The notes beneath the pieces are model-generated. The model saw nothing but the letters and a program-made list of their open reading frames with translations. It had not been told where the DNA came from and made no database searches. The translations under genes were made by a program, and so were the position numbers. Shown here piece by piece: positions 28,601-40,600 of a DNA stretch of 64,000 nucleotides. Position 1 is the first letter of the stretch. Each line of letters starts with the position of its first letter. The stretch comes from Echinococcus granulosus (Eukaryota > Platyhelminthes > Cestoda > Cyclophyllidea > Taeniidae). The DNA is taken from NCBI RefSeq assembly GCF_000524195.1, contig NW_020170388.1:816585-880584 (forward strand), read 5' to 3'.

Positions 28601-31600
28601 AAGACTCTGCAATATTTTAATGTTGACAACATATCTTCTCAGTTGGTTCGCCCACTTTATATTAAATTCCAGTTGACATAATTATACAAAAAGAAAATTA
28701 TACTATTTTTTCTCACATGGGCGTGCAAAATCTTGAATGCTCCAGGAAGCATTCCTTTAATAAAAGTCAACAAATTAACAAGCCATGTGTATTTTTTGAA
28801 AAAAAGGAGAATGGGAGTCCGTTTTTAAATAAGCTCTTTAAATGAAATGATAGGTGATGCGACCACTAAGCCTTGAAACTGGCTGCGGATAAAAGAAATA
28901 GTTTCATGCTCAGCTTATCATTAGGGTTGCCCAAAATCAGGCCAATTTTGAGCTCGTTAACCATTAAGTAGAAATAAGTTTTGGGAAAAATTATGCTGTT
29001 ATATTATAATTGATTTAGTGGTTCAGTGGTGGTCTTCAGAAATCACCTTTCATATTTTCCATTATTTAAAAAAGGATGTATGAAATTGTCACCTACCCCA
29101 TGCATCGGTTGAAAATTAAACTGGTCCCTCCCTTGGATGTCAAATTTTTTGTTGAAAGTATTCTTGTATATCTAAGTCGCAAGTTTGCAAACTGTGGTAC
29201 TATTTTCAATTCATAAATTTGTGTCAGAATTCAATCTGAGTAATGTCAACGGAAGCAAAAATTAACAATGTAAGGCTAAGTTACCGGGTGTCGGTGAACA
29301 AGATTCGCCAATTTCTTCAGCACATTTGTCATGTCTTACGTGGTTCCATCTAGGTTAAACGTCAATTTCTGAAACTCAGTCACGCGTGATGATGCGACCT
29401 AGACATTTACACGCCCAAAGCAATTTTGAAGATTTGTTTTGGTCGTGTGGTCATACTTTCTACCACAAATAATTTCTATTGTTACTTAAAGAAATTATGC
29501 CTAAATGCCGTGTGAAAACTGTACCTTGTTGCCAAAAATTGTTGATGCCTTGACAATTAAATAGTATATTGTTTCACATTCGTTGAGGTCGAGTGTATTC
29601 CGTAACTATGTGCAACAAGGTAATTTTGGAATTTTTATTTAATGCTCTTCTTCATTAGTACCCTTGGGAAAGTGAACCAGAACACGTTGACTATTGTTAC
29701 TTACCTAGTACTCCAACGCCAGCAACAAACCAAAAGAAAATGTCGTAGTGCTGATCGATTGCTTGGTAAGAAGTAGTGACGGAAAAAGTGATTGCCGAAG
29801 ATGCCTTAAATTAAAAAAAAACAAGTATTTAATAGATCTATTCTTGGGGCTATATAACTGTCCTGGGATTGCAATCAGAAAGCAATAATTATAGCCTCCG
29901 TACTACTCGGATTTGTTATTTGAAAGAGGTATAAATATTTGTTTTAGGTGAGTTTCTATTGTGCAACCAGCAACAAAGCTGGGGTATTTTTCCAATCTGT
30001 CAAGGTCTACTTGCTCTAGCAGAAAATGCCAACAACAAAACGTCAAATCCAAACCAGATGTAATTTTTGAAGAAATTACATGCATCAAGATAAAAGAAAG
30101 TGGGAATTCAGGTTGTTCATGGTGTTCGCTGATAAGTACAACTCGGAATAACGAAAATGCTCGTTGATATTAAGAGTTGAGGGTTCCGAGCTCTAGGATT
30201 CGCTTAAATCGCTTAACTCGTCTGTCTATCTCTCCGGTTCTCATTATTCTACTCCCTCACCACCCAGCTCACATTGCTAGGAGACGTGCTATTTTAGGGC
30301 GGGTAGTGAACTGGCGAGGGAACAGATCACTATGAATCTTTTAATAGAAAAATTGAAGACAAAATGCGGCTGAGTACTGGAACAAGCGCAACATGATTAT
30401 TTTACTAAAAATCTGTTAGGATTATTCATTTAGAGAATAAAAAGTGTGTCTCATTTCCAAAAAATTTCATAGATTTTAATGCTGCTGAATACGTTGGCTA
30501 TGAATAGATTTGCATGATAAGGAGGGGAAAGAAAGGAGTAAGGAAATAAGCACTGCACCCTCATCTTCTTTATTTTCCTGATTTTCGTACAAGTTTCTGC
30601 TAATTATCCCATTTTCTTGGCACTGTTAATAAAAATCGCATGCAGAGTACTGTGGACAGTTAAGTAATAAGTGTGAGGTAGAATTCAAAGCGATTAAAAC
30701 TAGATTTTTTGCTTTAAGAGGCAAAACGCTTGATAAAAGTGGAATTCGTCGGCTTAAGGGCTATCGTTGGGAAATGCTCACAGGCTGTAATTTGAATGCT
30801 GAGGCAAAAAATAAGTTAAGAAGCTTTCCGCAACTGCGTAGCTTTGTTATAAAACTGCGTACTCTTAGATGACGATCTTAAACAAAAGTCGTTAATGTGA
30901 GTTAATTAGGAGGCTTCTTTTGTAGCTGATTTCTAAATCTGTTGGCATAATACACCTCTATCAAGGAGACCACTCGAAAATATACAGCTTGGGCAATTTA
31001 AACCAATCATTAATGAATAACTTAGAATAAAGAGTTCTGCGGAGTATTCAGGAAGGTGTACCCCTTAAGTCCTTTCATTAAAACCGCAATAATGCCAGTT
31101 ATTTTTACTATGCAGAATCCATTTGACATAAATTTGAGGTTTATATTGAGAGACAGCGCTAGTTGAACAGTGGATTAATAGAATCACGGTCCACAAATAC
31201 GCACAAAACAGGATTGCATTAGAGGTTGTAGACGACTAGGCTGACCGATGAAAGATCAAAGGTGTCAAATTGTAAAAAACCCCTTTTTAGCTTTACGCTG
31301 GCATACCCAGGAAGCCACGAATCCCATCCTCTACATATAAGTGATGACATAATTTACCTTTTTTCAAAGACAATGATAGGTCAAAGTTGCCATGATCTAT
31401 TCAGGCATAACTCAACACCTATATTAGCGGCTACGTTGGTAAACTTACTCCAAAAGGCTAGCAAAGACCAAAATTTCGCTGCTTTTAAGTATTTATTGCC
31501 GGTGGGTAGATCGTCAGAGACACACTATCAAAACCACATGTCTTTCACTTAAAACTTTCCAAAAGATCATTTTTGAACATCCTTTTGAAATAGCACACAC

Positions 31601-34600
31601 ATTTTACGCGCAATTTTTAGTACACATCATCTCCAGAGAGATGGGACTACGGGGTATGGTCTCCTCAATTCCCCCATTATTTTGATTTATAATCGTATAG
31701 GAGGGAATCTGGAACAACCAACGTACCGAACAAAAACAGAAGGCTAGGTTAGTCCCAAAGTCCGACAGAGGAGCAATTGCTTCATTGTTAGCAACGGCTA
31801 TAACCACGTTGACAGCGGCCATAGCAAAGTGGAGGCCAAAAACACAAAAAGCGTAGAGCATGAACGACTCCAGACCAATTTTCTTTACCAGAGGAAAGAG
31901 ACCAACCAGAGTTGTGAGGAGCAGTAGAAAAAGTACAAGTGGCGCCTATGGGAGTGTACATAAATTTTCTATAATACGGCATATAATTGCAGCCTTGGTT
32001 TTAAAAAAGGACCTGATTTATTGTGATTTATCAGCACCACACATGTGAAGTGTGTTATATGACAGTTAATGACATATGATTATGCATAGAATGGTGAAAA
32101 AGATAAAATATGATTCTTGCCTAAAAACAAGTAGTGATTAAGCAACCTGGTAAATTTGATTCTTGGTTTCTTAATCACAAGTTTTTAAGGATTGTGAAAA
32201 TTCCCGCCCACTAGAGCGCCTAACATTTGTGCCGTTTAAAATTAAACACATGTTTTCTGTTTTGACAAACTACCCTCGTCTAAATACACTCTTTGAAGAT
32301 TCCCTTGTGTAGATAACGCCAGCCAGTACTGCCATATCCACTTAAGTTTTTTTCTATCTAAGAAAAAATTCTCATGTATTAGCTTTTGCATAACAGGTAC
32401 AAAAGAGAATGTATTATGATTGACGACTTTCGCTCTACCTTAAAGGATGCCTTTGAACAGGCTAGTCTGGCAATTACGTAGCCAACGCAATTAAAAATAC
32501 CGTTCAACGTAGCCACGATGACAAGGGAAATCGCATCAAAACCCGTGGCCTTTCCATATACCTAAAAGTGGACAGACGGCCAATTATAAACAAAGGAAAA
32601 AACCTGCTTTGTCAAAACGTATTGTTATTGTCTTTGTTTAAAACTTGAATACTATGAAATGAGTTCGGGCAATTTCATTGTTTAATTTTCTTAATCAAGT
32701 TATGAATTGCACTCAGAAATGTAAGGTTTTGCGTACCATAGACTCATTTAAATATTTCAGAGAACAAGAACCTGTATTTTAAGGATTTTTGCAATTAAGA
32801 CTGCCAATCATACGAAAAAGGGGCTTTAAATTTAGGTTTATCCAGAATTTATGCCTTATGCATAAAAAATGGAAGAAAAGATGGTCACTTATCTCGGCAT
32901 GCGAAATCAGTAGTATCATGCTGGTTGTAGTGTTATTTTGGATTGGAATTAAGTTATGCCTTATTTTTTTTACTATAGTGTTGCCGATTTTCGTCAATGG
33001 AATTACCGTGTCAACAGAAAGCGTTAGTTTAGTTCAAGCTTAGCATGAACTATGGGATCCAGTAATCCATGAATTTTCGTCCCACCCACTAAAATTTTAT
33101 TTAAATAAATAAATGAAAACAAACCTTCACTTCAAAATTAGCATGTCATTTTAACGCGCTCATTAAAATCCAAAAAGGTCCTACAAAACGGCTTTGTCTT
33201 CTTTTCCATAAACATTGCTGCAACTAATGACGTGTATCGTACATCATAGATAGATGTAATGCCTTTGTAAACAGCATGCAATAATTATAAAGCAATGTTT
33301 GTTAAAGCTAACTGTTTGCTTACTTAGACACTCAGACTTTTTCCATGCTAGTTATAAATCTTCAAAGCTGCGATATTTCATGGTGACTTCAAGGGTGACT
33401 TGAGACACTTATTGCTGGGCGTTACGTGTCTGGAAAGACAACTGCACAGTCAAGTGCTTCAAAGATTCTACTTCATGAAATCCTGCTCCACTTTTATCCA
33501 ACTTAAATTTCTTCTTAAGGTGATCGAAACCCACCACAAACTTTTTAAAAATCATAGGATTTTATTTTTAAGCTTATGCGCTGCATAATTTTTCGAATAT
33601 AACAAATATTAGAAAAACGCAACTTTGGTCACCTTAAAAGTTGATATTATCGCCATCCTGGGTATAACGTTTAAAAAGTTCAAAGCATTCATGATGTGTA
33701 TCTCGGGTTTTTTGACAGCTTCTTTGAAGTTTCGTTTGATGTTCTTAAAGCTAAAATTGGAATGGTTTTTCGGTAATCCTGCTAAAAAATATTACTTAAA
33801 GCACTGTCGAAAGTCAAAAATCACGTGAAAATTATCATAAGAGTCAAAGCCTTATTTAACAAATAACTATAGTCAAGATAGAGAGCCCATCATTTCGTTC
33901 TGTTCCCTTTGAAATTATGAAAGGTGGTCAGCATAACAAACAGGTACTTGTGCTTTTTGAAAAAAAAACCATCAACTTAAAATTATAGCAATCGTTGTTT
34001 GCCATGTACCACTGTTTACTATTCCCCTTTTAATGCAAATCGTCCATTACTTTGTGGCGTCTGACTTTGTTTTGAAAGGTGTGCAGGCATTGCTTGGCAA
34101 ACAATTGTCCCGAAAACTTTTTAAATCTCCCGAAGGAATTAGTACATTAGTGCTGGTAAAGTTTAAGGCAAAATCCAGCTTTAAGTAACTAAAGAGTTAT
34201 GAATTAAATCAAACCAGGTTCAAATGTTGCAGACTTTTTGATGTAGCGTTTGCTATTTTTCCCCCTGTTTCGCACAATTATCAATGCAAACCCTAAACAG
34301 AATACATTTCTGGATTTGAAATCTTGTTAAGTCTAAAGACTATTTACTTAGCACCAAAAAGAGAGGCCATGAAGTTCATGCTCAAGAATTGACAAATTGC
34401 ATTATAAACCATCGTATACAATAGAGAGTATAGACATCGATTTAAACAAATGACTAGTAAATACCAAATAATGTAATATGATGCAAAAGGTACCTAAAAC
34501 GCTCTAAATTTAGTTGTCCAAAAAGGAAAATAAAAAAGTAAGCTGTAATGTGAAACAAATATTCTTAAGAAAAAATATTTTGTATAAAACATCTTACTTT

Positions 34601-37600
34601 ACGAATGCATGTCTTGACTGTTTTTCCTAAAAGTGTAAGGAAATGACCTTTTGAGCAATAAAGAACACATAAAGACGCACTTTACCCGGTGTATAAATGT
34701 GTGCATTATTTTTAGTCTTCCAACCCCTCTGTGGACCAACAACAAATTTTTTTTCCATGTCTTTTGCTACTCTACTCTATTTCAAAAGAACAACAGCTCA
34801 CAATAGTCACGGAAAGAATTCATCTCTCGTAGATGGCTGGCTTAGAGTAGTCATGAAAATTTCATTTCTTGATTTCGAGTTATGCTAACTGGGAACAGGT
34901 TTTAATGTTTAAAACCCGACCTTACAGAAATCCTTGCTTTCGAGAAAGTGATTTCGCTTTTAGTACTGTTTTAAAGGAAGTATTATTCCAAATATACTCC
35001 AAATAGAACATCGTCTACTCACTAGCAATATTCAGCAAATCAATTGCTTTACTTAATTTCTTTCAAAGAGATACTCTATCCAATCACATTTATCGCGTGT
35101 ACTACTACTTATGCCATAGGTAGAATTCTGGCTATGATATAGGATCTTGGCATCATCTTTGGTCTTGTCTCACGCCATGCGGCAACTAGTTGTGAAGACT
35201 CTTTGTAGTATTCGGAAAAGAAAGTAATCAATTCAAATAGAATTAAAGTACGAATGTTACCAAAATACCATGTTACCTTTGTAAAGCAAAAAGCGATGAA
35301 AGAGAATGTGAAAGCGATGGATTGGATAACAAAGATAACACAGCCCATTATTAAAAATATATTGGAGCAGGCCACCTCTGAACTGTGCAATGAAACAAAT
35401 AGAAGTTTTAAGATTCAATTAGCAATAGATACATAATTTCTACCCTGAGCTCACATTATCTATAATTTGGTGTTGCAGACAAGTTTGGGCTGGTAAAATG
35501 CTGGAAAATGCTTGTTTTCCTGAGAATGTCTATGAGATGGTCCGTTATGGGAAGATTTAAGAGAATTGGGTGCTTATAGTCTAACAAGATTCGCACAGTT
35601 TCTCTACTTTTACTTAGCTTATGAGGAATATATTGTGCTAGACCTATGATTCAAAAATCTGTCTCTCAATTTAAAATATGAAATAGAAATTTTCTTTGCT
35701 GCATTGTGTGCTAGTGAGTAAGTCTACTTGTCATATTTGAAGCGGTAAGCAGCAAACACAGTTCGTTGTAAATGCATAACAACGGCATGGCCGGCGTAAA
35801 GAAAACCAAACTGAGGACATATTTTTAACTTACTGGGGACGATCGGGTAGATGTTCAGCTTCTATGACAATCGCTTGAAGAGGAACGAACATAATAGTGC
35901 CAAAACCTAAGGCTGATCCCACAATCCGCACTATGGTCTCACTGCGTTGTGGGTAATGCTTCAGCAGGGAATCAAGAGAGTAGAAGTTATAAATTACGAA
36001 ATCACGAATACTTAAAAAACTGCTCATAAATTATTTAATCGACTTTAATAATCCTGCGTATTTAAAATAGTCATAACATTTACAGAATCAAAGGTTGAGA
36101 ACGAATTTGTGGTTTATTTAATTTTAATAAGGGTCGGTTATGAGAATAATTGTTGTATTTAATTTGTTTAAAACTAATATTTTTATATTCTGTTCCAAAG
36201 CGAGTGTTTCGTTTGAATGGCATCCATATATATTACTGAAAAAGATTATAAAAAGAGATATTTCAGGTTTTTGCCAATGGTTGGTCGAAAATAATCATCA
36301 AATGAATTGAGGCAATAGACATTACAATCTATAATCCCTTACAAGTAAGCATATTCCTAAGAATGTTACTTTTGTAGATTTTTGCCCCTTTAATTTAAGA
36401 GGAACTAAATCATACCTCCCATTCCACCTTATTTTTGTTTTCCATCTAATTATGCAACCGATTAATGTCTAAGGAATATGGCAGCAGGGAATAAGGTGGT
36501 ATACTCTCCGTCTCCACTTTCCTTTGGGGACCTCTTTATGTTCGTTTGCAAGATTTATCTCTTTGAACTAAATTTGTAGATTAATTCTGCTACTGCATAC
36601 TATACTCGTTAAAATGTCACACAGGACCTTTGGAAGGAGCCTATGCAGTCTTGAAATGCAGTTAGACCCAATTTGTAAAGTTTGACTCACTTCTGCCCTA
36701 TTTAGCCCACACTTTACGATGAAAGCTCGCTATAGCATAAATATTAGCGTCGATGATCTAATACCCGTCAATTCCTTGCTCTGCCTAGAAACAGAGACTT
36801 TTTTAAGTCTCTAAAAGTTAAATCGTCACCACGAGTTGCATCAAAACTGCACACACTTCCCTAGTTATTTCACAATTGGTTCAGATTACCTATTCATTCC
36901 TAAGTTAGTGGTCACTTTGACGCCATACTTTATTATTAATACGCATTGAAAATGGTGAAATTGAAAACATTCTTACCGCTACAGTGCGTTTTAACGTGAC
37001 TGTCGAAGAGAGGCCCATGCCAATTCCAAAAAGGACGGAATTAGTAAAGAGGAATGCCACCATCCCGTTATTAATTGACCACATGGTGAGGAATGTTCCA
37101 CCACTGAATGCAAGCAATACCATCCTGTGAATTTGAGTGTATCGTTCACGAAATGCAATAAGTAGAAACGTTTAACAGTTATGAAGCAGAAATAAATGCT
37201 TAAGGTATTTCAAATAAGGTGTTTGGAAGAAAGAATTACAAAATTTACCGTTTAGAGAGGAGAGATGTATGAGTTGTCCTTGTACAAATTTTAAGAGTTG
37301 CTGGGTATGTCCTTGGTCTTAAAAATACTGAGACTTCTCAATTAATATCACCTAATTTTTCACTTTTATATTCTAGGAACGGATTAAAATTCGGCCATTT
37401 TGCAGTTCTGGAGAGTGATTCTTAGTAAAGTGATTCCATGCGTTAAGGTGAATGAAGTTTCTATACTTACATATACATGTGTCTTGAGGTCTTTTCTAAC
37501 ACCTTATAATAAAGATAACTCAATTTTTTTATCATTTGTTGTGCTTTATTAAAATCAGCAACAATAACGAATTTGCTTAATAAAGAGGACTATCTTCGAA

Positions 37601-40600
37601 ATTATTAGACCACTATAAACACTGATAAGTTTTTATTTTCTGAGTTTCTTGTACAATTATCTTCAATAGGAAACATAAAGCACCTTAACAAAGTATTATC
37701 AAAACAACAGCAGGAATCAGAAGTTGGAGGTAATTTTGAGGTGCTACGTTTTGAAAGGGGAAGCGCTCCCCTCTCACCAGACCAAGATTACCCGGACGCT
37801 AACTGACCTCAGTGAAGGGTCAAAGGTGCCAAATCTTCAAGCCAAGATTTATCCATGCTTAGTAAGTTCTGAACGAGGGCAACGTTCAATAAAATGCAAA
37901 AAATTGTTCCTAAAGGATATGATGAATCCCATGTATTGTTATTTTATTATTTTAATCTAAAGTGAGTCCTTTGGAAAGACTATATCCTTCCGCTTTCTTC
38001 TGATTGAATCGCTTGTGCTACTTTTAAATAGGTGGACACATTTTTTTCTGTCTATTTTCATCTTTAAATGATAGCCACTATTTTACAAATCATGCGAAAC
38101 AAAATATCCACTTTTAATGTGTTGGCTGATTCTCCTTCAAAAGGTCCATTTATTGTTACCTTTTGCGTAAGACTCCAGATTTACCGAAAATTGGATTTTA
38201 GTTTTTGCATTTAAAAATGTGTTTTTTTCGATTAACGAGTAATGCCATTAGTTATGTGGCACTAACAAAAGTCCTGCATTAAGTCTGTTACATGGATGGC
38301 GTCCTCGTATTTAGATGTCAAAAATAAACACATTTAAGATGGAAACCAGTGCATGATTTTTTTTACCTTCAAGAGTAATCACTTCTGAACCACACGTGTG
38401 TAAATCTTCATTAGGATGATCGTAAAGGCAGTTATGGTACAAGTATTACAAAACACTTTTTTATAATTACAGATGAAAGTGATCAGCATATTGCCCAGAT
38501 GATTATCATCCAACATTTTGCACATTTAGGCAACGCACTTTTTCATCATGCATTCGACAACTGTCTGGAAAATTTTACAATTTTGTTTATCTGATATTGT
38601 ACACAGCCAGTCATTAAAAATTCATTTGATCACTAAAATTATGATGTGCGTGTAAAATTCAAGCTGTTTCTTTTGTGGTTTAGTAGCCTCAAGAGCAGTT
38701 CCAACTCATCTTAAAGCAGGACCATTCTGTCTTAGTATTTCCTCTCCTGCCTTCCAAATTTTCGAGGTCATTTTACAACAAATTGGAAATAAAAAGACGC
38801 CTTAAAGATATTACCGGTTTTATTGCACAGATCACTTGTTCACTTGCCATAACTTGCCAAAGTCAGTATATATCTAAATTATCCGTTACATGTTACTTTT
38901 GAGTAATAAGTTTAAGAAAACATTATTTAGCGGACACCTACTTACTGCAGCGACTTATTTTGATCTCATAAATCCACTTCGCACAAAAAACTAGCAATAT
39001 CTACTGATTAGGCATTTCCACATTTACGGAGAATTTAAGTTTCTAACTACGTTTTTGAGGTGGTGACCTCCTAAGAGTGGGTAGTAAGAGGTGATCACAG
39101 ATTGGTTCGACTTTGATGGTTGCAATAACTAAACGCGTTCATTGCGCATAAATTGTGTCCTCATGAGCACGGGCCTGAAGTAACGATCTCCATATCACAA
39201 ATGTTTCGATTCAGTATAGGTAAAATGGTATTATCATAAACATCTGGCATATTTTCCGCTTATTTTCACAATACTTTTGTTATTTGCTTAACTCGTGGTT
39301 CGGCTTTGTGCTACCTCTGGGAGACATGGCAGCCGGACCATGCCAGTGACCCTCTTCCCCAGTAGTCCTACTGTACGTCGGCAATACATATTATGCTTTA
39401 GTACTTTGCCTTCTTTCCATTTCAGGGAAAGCTCGAAACACTGCAGTTATTATCTGTAATTTGCAGAATAGCAAACCAGTTTATTTTTTACCAATTAATG
39501 AGTAATAATAATTTTAATTCTTTACGTTTATCAGGTTAACTTTCATTTACATTAAATTACACTTTGTTTAATAACTAAATTATACTGCGTTCGAGTTGCA
39601 TCTATTTGATCTTATATTCGTTCAGTAGAGATTTCAAGGAAGTTAAAGTATCTCACAAATAAATAGACATTTACTCATTTATCTTTAAGGCTATTCCGAT
39701 ATATCGCAATATTTTGAAGTATAAAGAGACCTATTGAAGTCGTGGAAGTCATTCCATGATCAAATATTTCGCTCAGTAGAATCCTTTAATCAACTGCAAA
39801 ACTATCACAAAGAAAGTAGTTAGAAAGGCAAAATTCTAAAATATTTCTATCTTATAAAAGATTCGTATGATATTAGGCAAAAGTAGGTTCTTATGCTTTG
39901 GCTTAACAGACTCAACTGTTTAACTTTCGGTTTTGGAAAAGGTGCCATTTTGGGTTCCGCCATCGTATTTTTTAGCTGGGAGGGCTGGCCTATGGGCCTT
40001 GTCAGTAGGGCCAATCCCTACTGTTTGCCAAACATATATATATATTCCACCCAAGTATAATGTCTTCTTTCGTCCCTAGAGAACTCTTGGAATACAACAT
40101 AATCTGTAGTACGTCTACTTCAAAAAATCTTCTCCAGGTAAAGATAGCTTCAAAGTTTCTGCAATGTAGCACGTGGAAGTAATAGATGCATATAAATATA
40201 CAAAAGATAGGGTGAAATACGGCAATACATGAGGACTGGCTGTATACACTAAATGTATTTGCTTAAACAACCATTAAAAGCTGTTTAAATTAACTCACTC
40301 AATGTGATATGGTAGCCTACTTTGAATCTACAATTCCTAACCATAAAACTGTATAGATCAGCAACTTCTATTTTGTAAAACTATTCAAAATTGCTTGAAA
40401 GTCCCGAAAATGCATTATTTGCACTGTTGGTTCCAGAAACGGTGCGTGCTTCTAACCAACCCCAACAGTAGAATGGAGGTCAAGGCCACTAACGTAGTGT
40501 CTCAGTCTACATATTCCCTAATGCAAATGATTTTTTACCTATTTAGGTGCCTTAAGTTATGAATTAAGTCATGAAGGAGCTATGCAGTTATTCCTTAAAA

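Noticed and set aside
31262..31552. 96-codon plus-strand frame in an MFS intron
   Set aside because: No family resemblance and antisense to the intron of a well-supported gene; likely chance.
32789..33043. Plus-strand hydrophobic 84-codon frame
   Set aside because: It resembles a membrane segment but lies on the strand opposite to the transporter, has no partner exons, and AT-rich DNA readily gives Phe/Ile/Leu-rich frames.
35109..35276. Minus-strand continuation of the helix 6 exon, SSQLVAAWRETRPKMMPRS, as a coding exon
   Set aside because: It ends in TAA with no GT donor before it, so it cannot be linked to the helix 8 exon. It is recorded as a finding instead.
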